From contig DASQIZ010000098.1 in the NCBI GenBank assembly GCA_035631315.1, positions 1 through 64,000 of the forward strand: 64,000 nucleotides of DNA. Reading direction: 5' to 3'. This document shows positions 31,161 through 40,190 of this stretch, piece by piece. The position numbers and the translations under genes were made by a program. The notes under the pieces were generated by a model. The model did no database searches and had not been told where the DNA came from. It saw only the letters and a program-made list of their open reading frames with translations. The number at the start of each line of letters is the position of its first letter. Position 1 is the first letter of the stretch. Origin of the DNA: 40CM-2-70-7 sp035631315. GTDB taxonomy: Bacteria; Gemmatimonadota; Gemmatimonadetes; Gemmatimonadales; GWC2-71-9.

Positions 31161-32455
31161 CGTCCGCCGCGCCGGTATTCCCGAACCTCCCGCGACAGGT
31201 ATTGGGGATAGGCGCGGGGAACCGGCAGATCGTCTATACGCCGGTGCTGCCCGCGCCCCCCTGGAGCCTGGGGCTCGCCAGCGCGGCGCTTTACATCATC
31301 ACGGCGGTCGGCCGGGTGCAGGACGTCTTCCCGGTCCTGTCGCCATTGCACCTTGCGCTGCTCTCATCGGGTCTCGCGATCGTCTGCGTCGCACTCGATC
31401 CGGGTGCGTTGTCCCGGCTCAATGCCGCGCTCGGCGTCGGGACGTCGTGGTGCGTGGTGGGGATCCTGGTGTGGGCGGTCTTGGGTGTGCCGACGTCGCT
31501 CTGGCCGGGCGGCTCGGTGGGCATTCTCCGCACCATCCTGGTCAAAGTCGTGCTGATGTATTTCGTCGTGATCGCCGCGGTGCGGCATCCCCGCGATGTG
31601 CAGCGACTTGCCGGCGCCTATGTGGGCTCGGTGATGCTGTACGCCGTGATGGTCTTGATCCGGTTCCGGGGCGATCCTGGCGCGATCCGCATTCACGGCC
31701 TCTACGACTATGACTCGAACGACTTCGCGACGCTGATCGCGAGCACGGTGCCCATTGCCTTGCATCTGGTGGTGAAGAAGGGTTGGCGGGTGCCTCGGGT
31801 CGTCGGCATCGGCGGACTGCTGTCCCTGCTGTTGGCCTTCATCTGGGCGAATTCCCGCGGCGGCTTTCTGGCCCTGCTTGCGGCGGCGCTGGTGATCCTG
31901 ATCGGGTATCGCGTGGTCTCCGCGCCGGTGAGAATCGGTGTGGCGGTGGTCGCCGTGGTGGGATTCTTCGTCGCCGCCGGTCCCGCGTTCTGGACGCGCA
32001 TGGACACCATCACTAACGCCGACCACGACTACAACATGACGTCGTCCGAAGGGCGCTGGCAGCTCTGGGAGCGAGGCATTGGATACATGGCGGCCCGCCC
32101 TGGGTTCGGTGTCGGAGTCGGAGGATTTCCGTCGGCCGAGGGCATCCTCTCGCCTGAGGCTCGAGATGCGCGCGCGCATGGAAAAGGTGAGAAGTGGTCG
32201 GAGCCACATAACAGCTTTGTCGAGATGGGGGCCGAACTCGGCGTTCCCGGTCTGCTGCTCTTCCTTGCCATGCTTTGGACCGCGGTGCGCGGATTGCGTG
32301 GAATCCAGGACCGCGGATTGGCGGTGTCGCTTGTGGCGTCGGTGGTGGCGTTCACCGTTGGCGGATTCTTCTTGTCGCTGGCCTACAAGGAAATGCTGTA
32401 CACACTCCTCGCGCTCTGCGTGAGTCTTCGGCTGACGAGGCCGGCGTGGCAGTAG
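31157..32455 (+). CDS. O-antigen polymerase/ligase family membrane protein
   Basis: A 432-residue protein with about 10-12 hydrophobic segments (LYIITAVGRVQDV, LLLAFIWANSRGGFLALLAAALVIL, LVASVVAFTVGGFFLSLAY). A large loop carries the Wzy_C-type sequence (RWQLWERGIGYMAARPGFGVG) followed by EPHNSFVEMGAELGVPGL; the HNSFVE motif with its His is typical of O-antigen ligases and Wzy polymerases. It probably polymerises or transfers the repeat unit on the periplasmic face. Start overlaps the previous stop (ATGA). Confidence 0.85.
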   Translation: MTSAAPVFPNLPRQVLGIGAGNRQIVYTPVLPAPPWSLGLASAALYIITAVGRVQDVFPVLSPLHLALLSSGLAIVCVALDPGALSRLNAALGVGTSWCVVGILVWAVLGVPTSLWPGGSVGILRTILVKVVLMYFVVIAAVRHPRDVQRLAGAYVGSVMLYAVMVLIRFRGDPGAIRIHGLYDYDSNDFATLIASTVPIALHLVVKKGWRVPRVVGIGGLLSLLLAFIWANSRGGFLALLAAALVILIGYRVVSAPVRIGVAVVAVVGFFVAAGPAFWTRMDTITNADHDYNMTSSEGRWQLWERGIGYMAARPGFGVGVGGFPSAEGILSPEARDARAHGKGEKWSEPHNSFVEMGAELGVPGLLLFLAMLWTAVRGLRGIQDRGLAVSLVASVVAFTVGGFFLSLAYKEMLYTLLALCVSLRLTRPAWQ

Positions 32456-33621
32456 TCGACGTCGCGATCGCGGCACTCGCCATCGTCTTGCTCCTGCCCT
32501 CGCTCTCAGACGTGTGGTCGCTCCTCGCCTCGCTGCGCCCGGCTTCTCGCCACCACCCCGCTCGTCCGCCTCGCATCCTGGCGCTTGTGCCGGCGCACGA
32601 TGAGGCCTTGCTCATCGCAGATACGGTTCGGTCGCTGCTCGAGCAGGACTATCCGCCGGATCGCTGGCGGGTGTTGGTCGTGGCCGACAACTGTACCGAT
32701 GAGACGGCGGTCAAGGCCCGGGCCGCAGGCGCGGAATGCCTGGAGCGCCACGATCTGAAGCAGCCCGGGAAGCCACGCGCCATCGCCTGGACGATCAGTC
32801 AGCTGTCGCTCAAGGATCTCGACGCCGTCACGATCGTCGATGCCGACGTGGTAGTCGCGCGCGACTATGCCGCGGGGCTGGCACGAGAGGCGCCGCTGAA
32901 TGCCAAAGCCGTCCAGCCGTACAATGACGTCCGGAATCCTGAGGAGTCCGCCCTCACCCGGATGTCGGCGGTCTTTGCGGCGGCCCGCTTCCGCGGCTCG
33001 TTTGCCCTCAAGCAACGCGTGGGACTCAGTATTCCCCTCTCGGCCGGTCTGTGTATCGGGACGGACTTGCTCAAGCGCTATGGGTGGGACGCATTCACCC
33101 TTTGTGAGGACTGGGAACTCTATGCGTCGCTCACCGCCCGGGGCGCCCCGGTGGGCTTGGCCACAAGTGCTCATCTCTATGCCCAGGAGACCAAGTCGCT
33201 CCGGCAGAGTGGTCGTCAGCGACGCCGCTGGATGTTGGGAAAGTGGGCGGTGCTCACCCGGTGGGGACCTTCTCTCCTCAAGAGTCGAAAGGCGTCCCTG
33301 CATCAGAAGCTGGACGCCATCGCGGAGCTCATGGCCCCCGGCCCCGCCCTGCATCTCGGGCTCGTGGCTATGGGCTGGGGTGCTGCCTGGCTGGCGGGGC
33401 TGACGTCGAGCCCGTGGCTGATGGCGTTGCCGGTCTCCCTGGTCCGCCCCGCCGTCTATGCGGCGATTGGGATCGCGTGTGATTCTCAGCCGATCCGGGC
33501 CGTCCGCTCCTTCGCCTTTCTGCCGTTGTACGCCGGGTGGCGGTTGCTGAGCGCTGTTGGTGCCCTTGTGACTTCAGGCGGACTGCAGTGGGAACGAACC
33601 GAGCGTCACTCGGAACTCTAG
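32446..33621 (+). CDS. membrane-bound family 2 glycosyltransferase
   Basis: A 391-residue protein with a GTG start (32446) overlapping the polymerase gene by 10 bp. An N-terminal membrane helix (VDVAIAALAIVLLLPSLSDVW) precedes the GT2 domain: ILALVPAHDEALLIADTVRSL, LVVADNCTDET, the DxD-type VTIVDADVVVARD, TLCEDWELYASL and the acceptor motif QSGRQRRRWMLGKW (QxxRW type). Two C-terminal membrane helices follow. This arrangement is seen in processive synthases and in lipid-carrier transferases. Confidence 0.88.
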   Translation: MAVVDVAIAALAIVLLLPSLSDVWSLLASLRPASRHHPARPPRILALVPAHDEALLIADTVRSLLEQDYPPDRWRVLVVADNCTDETAVKARAAGAECLERHDLKQPGKPRAIAWTISQLSLKDLDAVTIVDADVVVARDYAAGLAREAPLNAKAVQPYNDVRNPEESALTRMSAVFAAARFRGSFALKQRVGLSIPLSAGLCIGTDLLKRYGWDAFTLCEDWELYASLTARGAPVGLATSAHLYAQETKSLRQSGRQRRRWMLGKWAVLTRWGPSLLKSRKASLHQKLDAIAELMAPGPALHLGLVAMGWGAAWLAGLTSSPWLMALPVSLVRPAVYAAIGIACDSQPIRAVRSFAFLPLYAGWRLLSAVGALVTSGGLQWERTERHSEL

Positions 33622-33631
33622 CACTACGCAA

Positions 33632-33668
33632 ACGGTGCCGGCCCAAAACGAATCCGGACCGGCACCGT
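33632..33668. terminator. hairpin between convergent genes
   Basis: ACGGTGCCGG (33632-33641) pairs with CCGGCACCGT (33659-33668), a perfect 10-bp stem. It lies between the ends of the GT2 gene and the lectin lipoprotein gene and probably terminates both. Confidence 0.6.
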
Positions 33669-33699
33669 CATTCTATTGCGAACTTCTGCCGCGAGACGA

Positions 33700-35676
33700 C
33701 TACCGACGGCTGATGTGCGCCTGATCGAACCAGTAGTAGTCCGTCTGGGTCTTCGTATCGCCGACGCCACCCCAGGTCGGAGACAGTTTCCACTCCGTGA
33801 ATCCTGCGTCATCCGGCGTCTGGATGTTCGAATAGCTTCCCTGCAGAACACCGTCGATCCACCACATGACGATGCCATCACCCGACGTGGCCGTCGTGGC
33901 GTACTTCATATACCACTCGACCTTGTGCCACTGACCGAGCGTCACCGTCGTGGAATTCACGTTCGGCTGGTACCGGATGGAGCCCGACGGGTACTCTTGC
34001 ACGACATGGAGATGGTAGGGCGCCGGGCCGTACATCTGAATGTCGATACTGTTGGAGCTGTTTCCAGTGAACCAGAAGAGAATCTTGTTGACGTTCGACG
34101 AGTGATTCTGCCAGCCGCTACTCGGCTTCCACCAGAACCCCGTGAATACCTCCTTGGCCGCCGGATGATCGTAGTACATCGTGGCTGGCGCGCTGCCACC
34201 GGCGAAGCCCACCGGATACATCACCTGGAAGACACTGGGAGCCGACGCCGGTGCCGAAGCGTCCGCGATGATGGAGCCGTTGCCCGCGTCGTTCCAGATG
34301 GTCGTCCACCCGCTGCCGTTCAATGCATCAAAACCCCAGTCGTCGATCGTCGTAAAGCCGGAAGGCTCGTTAGTCCAGCCTCCCGGAGGAGGCGGCTGAG
34401 TCGCCGAAACCGAGAGGGTGGCGGAAGCGCTGAGCGAACCATCGGTCGCAGTGATCGTGGTGCTCCCGCTCGCCAACGCGGTCACGAGCCCCGTCAGGTT
34501 GCCCACCGTGCCCACCAGCACGTTGCTGCTGGTGAACGAGACCGTCTGTCCGGTCAGCACATTGCCGGTCGCGTCCTTGACGGTCGCGGTGAAGAGCTGC
34601 GTCGCACCGACCTGAATGCTCGAGCTCGTCGGCGAGATGGTGATGGTCGCAGGCTGACCGGTCGTGCCGCCGCCGGTGACGGTAACGGCCGCCGTCCCGC
34701 TCTTCCCACCGCACGCGGCGGTGATGGTCGCAGAACCGCTGCCCTGGGCGGTGGCCAGGCCCGACGCGTTAATCGTCACCACGCCGTTGTTGGAGCTGGA
34801 CCAATTAACCGTCTGACCGGACATCGTGGCGCCCGACGGGTCGGTCACCGTGGCGGTGAACTGCCCCGTCTGCCCGACCGTGCCCGACACCGACGACGGC
34901 GACACCGTGACCGCACCCACCGCCATCTGTGCGATGGTGACGGCCGTCGCGACGTTCGACAATCCGCCGAAAACCGCGTTCTGGTTCAAAGTCCCCCGGA
35001 ATGAGACGACCTGGAACTGATACGACGTGCCCGCGATCAATCCACCCACGATGCACGAACGCTTGTTCCCGATGGACGTACCAGCAAGGGGCGTACCGCA
35101 AGTGCCGGAAACGGGCGGTACCGCCGACCCCCAGGAGATCGTGCCAGCGGCAAAGCGCACTTCGTAACTGGCCGGCGCGCCTGTGCCGTCGTTCACTTCG
35201 GTGAACGTGAGGGTGACGGACGAGTCCGTCGTGGCCGATGCCGACAGGTTCGAAACGGTGCCGGGCGCGGTTGGGGCCGGTGTTCCACCGGTTACCGTGA
35301 TGGCCGCCGTGCCCTGGTAGCCCGAGCTCGTCGCGGTGACGGTCGCTGTTCCGGCGCCGACCGCGGTAACGAGGCCCGAGCCGTTGACCGTAACGACCAA
35401 GGTGTTGCTGGACGCCCACGTGACGATCGCACCGGTCATCACTTGGCCGTACTGGTTCTTCACGACCGCCGTGAGCTGACCGGTCTGCCCGAGGGTGCCG
35501 GATAACGCCGATGGCGTAACGGTGACGGTCCTGGAGTTTCTTGCGCTGTCCTGCGAGCTGCCTGGCGAGGTAAGCGAGGAATCAGTGGACGTGCACGCGG
35601 CGACCACGAGGATCGCCAGCAGCCCAACGGCACGAACCCGCGACAGCCGATGAGAAATCTTGAAGGAGTACGGCAT
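33700..35676 (-). CDS. lipoprotein with Ig-like, fibronectin-like and lectin-like modules
   Basis: A 658-residue surface lipoprotein. The lipoprotein signal ends at LLAILVVAAC. Ig-like (BIG2-type) modules lie at about 48-128, 255-338 and 342-428 (VTVTPSALSGTLGQ, VTVSPSSVSGTVGQ, ITISPTSSSIQVG). A fibronectin III-like module lies at about 138-248 (APGTVSNLSASATTD). A C-terminal concanavalin-like module (about 435-658) runs from WTNEPSGFTTIDDWG through GQWHKVEWYMKY and WWIDGVLQGSY to TQTDYYWFDQAHIS. That module recurs three more times in this window and resembles polysaccharide-lyase or lectin folds. It probably binds the exported polymer at the cell surface. A c-di-GMP-I riboswitch and terminator lie in its leader. 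Confidence 0.82.
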   Translation of the reverse strand: MPYSFKISHRLSRVRAVGLLAILVVAACTSTDSSLTSPGSSQDSARNSRTVTVTPSALSGTLGQTGQLTAVVKNQYGQVMTGAIVTWASSNTLVVTVNGSGLVTAVGAGTATVTATSSGYQGTAAITVTGGTPAPTAPGTVSNLSASATTDSSVTLTFTEVNDGTGAPASYEVRFAAGTISWGSAVPPVSGTCGTPLAGTSIGNKRSCIVGGLIAGTSYQFQVVSFRGTLNQNAVFGGLSNVATAVTIAQMAVGAVTVSPSSVSGTVGQTGQFTATVTDPSGATMSGQTVNWSSSNNGVVTINASGLATAQGSGSATITAACGGKSGTAAVTVTGGGTTGQPATITISPTSSSIQVGATQLFTATVKDATGNVLTGQTVSFTSSNVLVGTVGNLTGLVTALASGSTTITATDGSLSASATLSVSATQPPPPGGWTNEPSGFTTIDDWGFDALNGSGWTTIWNDAGNGSIIADASAPASAPSVFQVMYPVGFAGGSAPATMYYDHPAAKEVFTGFWWKPSSGWQNHSSNVNKILFWFTGNSSNSIDIQMYGPAPYHLHVVQEYPSGSIRYQPNVNSTTVTLGQWHKVEWYMKYATTATSGDGIVMWWIDGVLQGSYSNIQTPDDAGFTEWKLSPTWGGVGDTKTQTDYYWFDQAHISRR

Positions 35677-35710
35677 ACTGTTGCTCCCAGTGCTGAGGTT
35701 GTTCGGGGGG

Positions 35711-35764
35711 CAACAGAAAGCCGCCAGCGTCGACCGTCACTCCGGATCGATTACGCTGGCGGCT
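35711..35764 (-). terminator. terminator hairpin in the lectin-gene leader
   Basis: On the minus strand AGCCGCCAGCG (35764-35754) pairs perfectly with CGCTGGCGGCT (35729-35719), with an inner imperfect TCGA/TCGA stem. TTCTGTT follows. The 5' arm abuts or slightly overlaps the end of the riboswitch core, so ligand binding could change whether the hairpin forms. Confidence 0.6.
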
Positions 35765-35845
35765 CGGCTGACTTGGCGAAGACTTCGCGGTAGTCCCGTG
35801 GCTCTGCGTCACCGCCTTTCGGCGGCTATGCTCTGAGCAGCGACA
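35757..35845 (-). ncRNA. c-di-GMP-I (GEMM) riboswitch
   Basis: On the minus strand the order is GCATA (35831-35827), then stem P2 GCCGCC-GAAA-GGCGGT with its GNRA loop (35826-35811). The near-invariant GACGCAGAGCC (35810-35800; consensus GACGCAAAGCC) follows, then ACGGG. P3 is GACT...AGTC enclosing GCGAA/TTCGC, and then CAGCCGAGCC (consensus like CAGCCGGGUUGCC). This is the layout of class I c-di-GMP riboswitches. The leader is about 160 nt, with GGGAG before the ATG at 35676. Departures: one A-to-T change in the 5' GCAAA block and one A-to-G change in the second block. Confidence 0.75.
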
Positions 35846-35986
35846 GGGCGGCGGCTCTTGAACGCTCACCCCAGTTGCCGTAGCGCGGTGGGTACATTTG
35901 ACGCCCCGCATCAACGACGGGGCGAACATGGGTAGTGAGAAAATGCTGCGCAATTGCTGCAGCGTAAAGCATTGTAAAACAACGAT

Positions 35987-36004
35987 ATAACTTTTTTGGT
36001 GCCA
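35987..36004 (-). promoter_or_regulatory. partial sigma54-like site upstream of the riboswitch
   Basis: Minus strand TTGGCACC then N9 then AAGTTA: the -24 half is excellent (GG 36003-36002), but the -12 half has GT where GC is expected. It sits in an AT-rich stretch (35940-36060) that otherwise looks like a promoter region. Confidence 0.3.
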
Positions 36005-36050
36005 AGGCGGGATGCAAAAGAGGGCAAGAGAAACCACCAAAATCACCAGT

Positions 36051-37067
36051 TTAGAAAGATAGTAAACCCTCCCCTTCGAGGCTTGAAAGAAACACATCAC
36101 CACGGTCGACGGCCTCGAGAATCTCGGGCCGCGACGATTGCACCAGCATCCACGGGCCCTCGCGACGGCACGTCAGTCCGACTTTCCCCGCGTGTCGAAG
36201 CAGCCCCGTTTCGAGCCGACCGGTAATCGCCGCGAGGCCCTCACGCCAACCCCGGGCAAATAATTCCTGTAGGACGAGATCGCGTGATCCCTGACGCGCG
36301 ACGAAATGCACCACGCGCCCCACGCCCTCCGCGTCGGCGTAGTAGACATACCATCCCAATACTTCCACGCCGGCATCGTCCCAGAGCGCCGCGCTGCGGA
36401 ACTCACCCAGCCCACGTTTCGCCACAAGCTGGTCGAAGATCCATTGCGTCGACCGCGTGTCGTACTCCGGACGCAAACTCACACCGCTGAGGAGTTGGGG
36501 GAGCTGCTGCGTCATCAGCTTAGGAGTCAGAGGCCCGCGACGAACTCCCCGCGGAGCGCGCCACCGAGGCCACAGCACGCGGAGCACCAAACGTACCGGC
36601 CCCCGGACCAATCGCGGGACTCGCATGAAGTCGAGCGTCCACTGTAAGCTCGGAATGCGAGCGGTTCTTCCCCCCAGCTTCTCCCAGAGCCGCTGGCTCG
36701 AGTCATTGGCAAGATCCGCGAGGGACAGATCCTGCCTTCCCGCCAGGAACTCCTTCATTAAATGAAGGCCAGCCACGCCCCGGTGATCGGGATCGACCAT
36801 GAACTGCGTGCTGACAGCAATACGAATGGAGTGGCCCTGGAACGACGCGGGCCGGGGAACGACGCCGAGGAATCCGACCGGGCGCTCGTCCCCGTTCACG
36901 TAGACCAGGCTGGGAAGTGAGTCGTCCCGCCAGGGATTCTCGAGGAACACCCGCTGGAAATACGTCCCCATTTCGTCGTCGGGGCGCTGGCTGTGGCTAA
37001 ACGCTCTTCGGCGCAGGGCGACGAGCGCCGGGATGTCATCCGCGCGAAGCGGGCGGATGTGCTGCAC
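36051..37067 (-). CDS. GNAT-family acetyltransferase (two-domain)
   Basis: A 338-residue protein. The N-terminal GNAT core has IRPLRADDIPALVALRRRAF, LVYVNGDERPVGFLGV and an acetyl-CoA-type turn VDPDHRGVAGLHLM. The second half is a related domain ending in LTCRREGPWMLVQSS. It is a paralogue of the protein at 49403-50452 (same length, shared FxxxPW and LxDLxND blocks). It is the last gene of the LLM-adenylation-ACP operon, 3 bp after the ACP gene. It may transfer a carrier-bound or CoA-bound acyl group to the polysaccharide; the donor is unknown. Confidence 0.78.
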   Translation of the reverse strand: MQHIRPLRADDIPALVALRRRAFSHSQRPDDEMGTYFQRVFLENPWRDDSLPSLVYVNGDERPVGFLGVVPRPASFQGHSIRIAVSTQFMVDPDHRGVAGLHLMKEFLAGRQDLSLADLANDSSQRLWEKLGGRTARIPSLQWTLDFMRVPRLVRGPVRLVLRVLWPRWRAPRGVRRGPLTPKLMTQQLPQLLSGVSLRPEYDTRSTQWIFDQLVAKRGLGEFRSAALWDDAGVEVLGWYVYYADAEGVGRVVHFVARQGSRDLVLQELFARGWREGLAAITGRLETGLLRHAGKVGLTCRREGPWMLVQSSRPEILEAVDRGDVFLSSLEGEGLLSF

Positions 37068-37070
37068 GGA

Positions 37071-37343
37071 TCAGGAAACGGTGGCGCTCGTGCGCGCGGG
37101 CACCATCCTCGCCGCAACGAACGCGGTGATGCTCCCCAACGACCGGAACTGGTCGATCTCCAGATCCTCCATATCGACCTTGACCCCGTAGTGCCGCTCG
37201 AGCCGGAGGAGGAGATCCACCAGACCCACCGAATCCAGCCGGCCGGTCTTGATCAAGTCGGTCTCGCGTGAGGGCACATCCACATGGAGCACCTCGGCCA
37301 GCGTCTGCGCCAGTCGTTCTTCCAGGTCGTCCCGACGACTCAT
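37071..37343 (-). CDS. acyl carrier protein
   Basis: A 90-residue carrier protein starting at ATG 37343, overlapping the adenylation gene by 4 bp. The phosphopantetheine attachment Ser is in KTGRLDSVGLVDLLLRLE (DSV in place of the more common DSL). Helix 2 follows, and the C-terminal helix is FRSLGSITAFVAARM. It would be loaded by the adenylation protein next door and activated by the AcpS at 41932-42336. Confidence 0.88.
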   Translation of the reverse strand: MSRRDDLEERLAQTLAEVLHVDVPSRETDLIKTGRLDSVGLVDLLLRLERHYGVKVDMEDLEIDQFRSLGSITAFVAARMVPARTSATVS

Positions 37344-38947
37344 TGCGCCGCCACCTCCTCGCGCGCGAACCGCTCCTTGAGGGTGCTCCGGTCGATCTTG
37401 CCGTTCGACGTGGCCGGAAGGGCGTCCAACTCGAGCCAGCGGGCCGGCAGCATGTACGCGGGCAACACCCGCGACAGGTCTTCCCGAAGACCGGCGGGAG
37501 TCGGGCTGAACTGCTCGAGGGGCACATAGGCGCAGCAAATCACGGAATCGAAGGCCGTTCCTGGCGCCGCGACGACGGCACACTCCCGCAAGACGCCCAG
37601 GGCGTGCAGCGCCGTCTCGATCTCGCCGAGCTCGATCCGGTACCCGCGCGTCTTCACCTGATTGTCGGTCCGGCCGCAGAACCGGACCAGCCCATCCTCC
37701 CCCATCACGGCCAGGTCCCCCGTCCGATAAATGCGGTCCTCGGGATTGGACGTCCTTGGCCTCAGGGCGAACGCCTCCTTCGTCTTTTCCCGATCACGCC
37801 AGTACCCAGGCGAGAGTCCCACGCCGGCGATATGGAGATCGCCCTGCTCACCAACGGGGACCGGGCGACGGTCCTCGCCGAGGACCAAGAGTTCTTCGCC
37901 TGCACACGCGCGTCCGATGGGAATGACGTCGTCTTCCGATGCCGGGCATTCCGGCACCGTGTAAAAGCTGGACGCGATGGTGGCTTCCGTCGGGCCATAC
38001 AGGTTCGTGAATCGTGCATGCGGCACCCGCTTCATCCAATGGATGAGGGAGGGAGTCGGAAAGACTTCCCCGCACCACATCAGCCGCTTAAGCGCGGGGA
38101 AATCCCTTTCCTTCACGGCGTCGAACTTCGCCATGTAGTTGAGCACCGACGGCACGGAGAACCACTGGGTGAGCTCGGCGTCGCGGATGAGCTTGGCCAA
38201 CCGGTGTGGCAGCAGGCTCAGCTCCGGTGGAATCATCACCAGCTCGGCCCCCACCGCGAACGTGCCGTAGATGTCGAAGGTCGAGAGATCAAAGTGGAGC
38301 GGGGAGTGGCCCGAGGTCCGGTCCTCCGGTCCGATGCCGAAGTACTGCACGGCCCACCGGACGAAGTGCCAGACGTTCGCGTGGGTGATCACGACGCCCT
38401 TCGGGATTCCGGTCGACCCGGAAGTGAAGAGGATATGCGCCGGATCCCCTGGAGAGGTCCGCGCCGGGATCCGGGAATCACCGGCCCGGTCCAGGTCTCC
38501 GGCATCGAACATGAGTGGCGCCACCGCGGGTGCCGGCCCGTCGCCCAGCCACCCCACCTGGAGCGTCTTGGCCCGGAGCGAAGGCAACTCGGCCGCCAGC
38601 AGGTCGACGTGGACGCCCTGATCCCCGGCGGCCAGGAGCCACCGGTCGTCACACTGTTCCAGGATCTTGTTGAGGCGCGCCACGGGAGACGCCGGATCGA
38701 GGGGTACGTAGATGGCGCCCGCCTTCAGGACGCCGAGCATCGCCACCACAGCGTTCGGAGACTTGGGAATGAGGAGTCCCACCCGGCACCCGCGCTTGCA
38801 CCCCGCGGCCACGAGAAGATTCGCGAGCCGGTTGCTCGCCAACTCGAGCTCCCCGTACGTCAGGGCGACTTCGCCAAGCCGCACCGCCGGAGCGTCGGGA
38901 CGCTTCTCCGCCTGGTCGCGGACAAACCGCTGGAGCAGCTCGCTCAT
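37340..38947 (-). CDS. stand-alone adenylation enzyme (NRPS/DltA-like)
   Basis: A 535-residue member of the AMP-binding superfamily. Core motifs: A3 LFTSGSTGIPKGVV, A4 HFDLSTFDIYG, A5 NLYGPTEATI, A7 YRTGDLAVM, A8 GRTDNQVKTRGYRIELGEIE and A10 SNGKIDRSTLKE with the catalytic Lys. No carrier, condensation or reductase domain is fused. Like DltA it should activate an amino acid or aryl acid as AMP ester and load it on the adjacent carrier protein. I did not derive a substrate code. It overlaps the LLM gene upstream and the ACP gene downstream by 4 bp each. Confidence 0.9.
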   Translation of the reverse strand: MSELLQRFVRDQAEKRPDAPAVRLGEVALTYGELELASNRLANLLVAAGCKRGCRVGLLIPKSPNAVVAMLGVLKAGAIYVPLDPASPVARLNKILEQCDDRWLLAAGDQGVHVDLLAAELPSLRAKTLQVGWLGDGPAPAVAPLMFDAGDLDRAGDSRIPARTSPGDPAHILFTSGSTGIPKGVVITHANVWHFVRWAVQYFGIGPEDRTSGHSPLHFDLSTFDIYGTFAVGAELVMIPPELSLLPHRLAKLIRDAELTQWFSVPSVLNYMAKFDAVKERDFPALKRLMWCGEVFPTPSLIHWMKRVPHARFTNLYGPTEATIASSFYTVPECPASEDDVIPIGRACAGEELLVLGEDRRPVPVGEQGDLHIAGVGLSPGYWRDREKTKEAFALRPRTSNPEDRIYRTGDLAVMGEDGLVRFCGRTDNQVKTRGYRIELGEIETALHALGVLRECAVVAAPGTAFDSVICCAYVPLEQFSPTPAGLREDLSRVLPAYMLPARWLELDALPATSNGKIDRSTLKERFAREEVAAQ

Positions 38948-39963
38948 GCCGGAACCCGTTCCGTGGCGCGGAAGAACGCGTGCCCGATGTGCTCGAGCTC
39001 CACGGGACTGGCCGGCACGTCGAGAATGACCGTGCGATACCCCAGGCCGACATAACGCGCCAGCTCATCCGCGATGCGGTCGTAACTGCCCACGAGGTAT
39101 GGACAGAACGTCTTGTAGTTCTCAAACGGCACCATCCAGTACGGGTTCTCCACCTCGGGCGGTGTCTTCCCGAGATCCGAGAGCTGCTGGTGCCAGACCG
39201 AATCCGAAACCTTCATGGCCAGCTGATGCGTGATCTGCCCTTTCCGGTCCTCAGGAAACCGGGCCCGGGCAACGGCCCACGCTTCGGCCGAGGTCTCGCG
39301 GGTGACGATCCCGACGCGAATGCCGAGGGCGGTCACACCCTCCGGGGGTGGCTCCTGTTGATCGGCAGGTTTGGGGTACTGCACCGCGAGCGCGCCGAGC
39401 TCACGCGCCGCGGCGAGCCCCGGGCCCGAGGACCCTGAGATCATGAACCCTGGGTAGAGGTCGGGCGCGAGCGGAGGCGCGAGCTTGAGGTTCACCACGC
39501 CGTAGTGCCGCCCCATGCGGCTCACGGTCTCGCCGCGGAGCAGGTCCTGGATGACCGCCGTGTACTCGATGACCCTCGCGTAACGCTCGTCGTGCGGCGT
39601 CGCGTCGTTCAGGGCGGTGAAGTCGTTCTTGAATCCACCGGTCACCATGTTCAGGTACATGCGGCGGCCGTAGAGAAAGCCGATCGAGGTCACGATCTTC
39701 GCGACGGTATAGGGGTGCATGTATACCGGCTGCACCGCGACGAGCGGGGTCAGGCGCTGCGTGCCGGCCACGATGGCGTGGGCGACTGTCCACGGGTCCA
39801 CCAGCCCGTTGTCGGTATAGATGAGCATCCCTTCGCACCCGGCGGCCTCGCTCCACGCGGCGACGTCGAGCGCTTGCCTCAAATAGTCGCGCGGGGATGC
39901 CACGTACGAGGGCGGGCAGGTTGAGAACACCTGAAGGCCCGTGCCTGACAGGAGATGTCGCAT
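38944..39963 (-). CDS. LLM-class flavin-dependent oxidoreductase
   Basis: A 339-residue TIM-barrel enzyme of the luciferase-like/SsuD group: DVAAWSEAAGCEGMLIYTDN, LTPLVAVQPVYMHP, GRRMYLNMVTGGFKNDF, LYPGFMISGSSGPGLAAA and VGSYDRIADELARYVGLGYR. Such enzymes use FMNH2 and O2, or F420, to oxidise or hydroxylate small molecules. As first gene of the adenylation-ACP operon it may oxidise the amino acid or carrier-bound acyl group. Substrate and flavin partner are unknown. Confidence 0.85.
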   Translation of the reverse strand: MRHLLSGTGLQVFSTCPPSYVASPRDYLRQALDVAAWSEAAGCEGMLIYTDNGLVDPWTVAHAIVAGTQRLTPLVAVQPVYMHPYTVAKIVTSIGFLYGRRMYLNMVTGGFKNDFTALNDATPHDERYARVIEYTAVIQDLLRGETVSRMGRHYGVVNLKLAPPLAPDLYPGFMISGSSGPGLAAARELGALAVQYPKPADQQEPPPEGVTALGIRVGIVTRETSAEAWAVARARFPEDRKGQITHQLAMKVSDSVWHQQLSDLGKTPPEVENPYWMVPFENYKTFCPYLVGSYDRIADELARYVGLGYRTVILDVPASPVELEHIGHAFFRATERVPA

Positions 39964-40107
39964 TGGTGCCCCTGAATCGAGTCCCCACCACGGGCTTGCA
40001 AGAAGTGGACTCTCGGGGCCCTGTCGCAGACTGACCGGGTGAACTTCCGCGCCGTGTTCCCATCACCTCGGCCGACGCGTCGTCGCATCGCGCTCAACGC
40101 GTACGGC

Positions 40108-40122
40108 GCCCAGAGGGTGCCT
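40108..40122 (-). promoter_or_regulatory. weak sigma54-like site before the LLM operon
   Basis: Minus strand AGGCACC-N4-GGGCG: GG at 40121-40120, GC at 40109-40108. The -24 half is good and the -12 half poor (7 of 12). It would give a 133-nt leader. Confidence 0.3.
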
Positions 40123-40190
40123 GTACGCTTCTTGCCCTTGGCAACCATGCCCCGGACACTTCCCAACCGCGGGCCTGGGGCAAGGAACCC

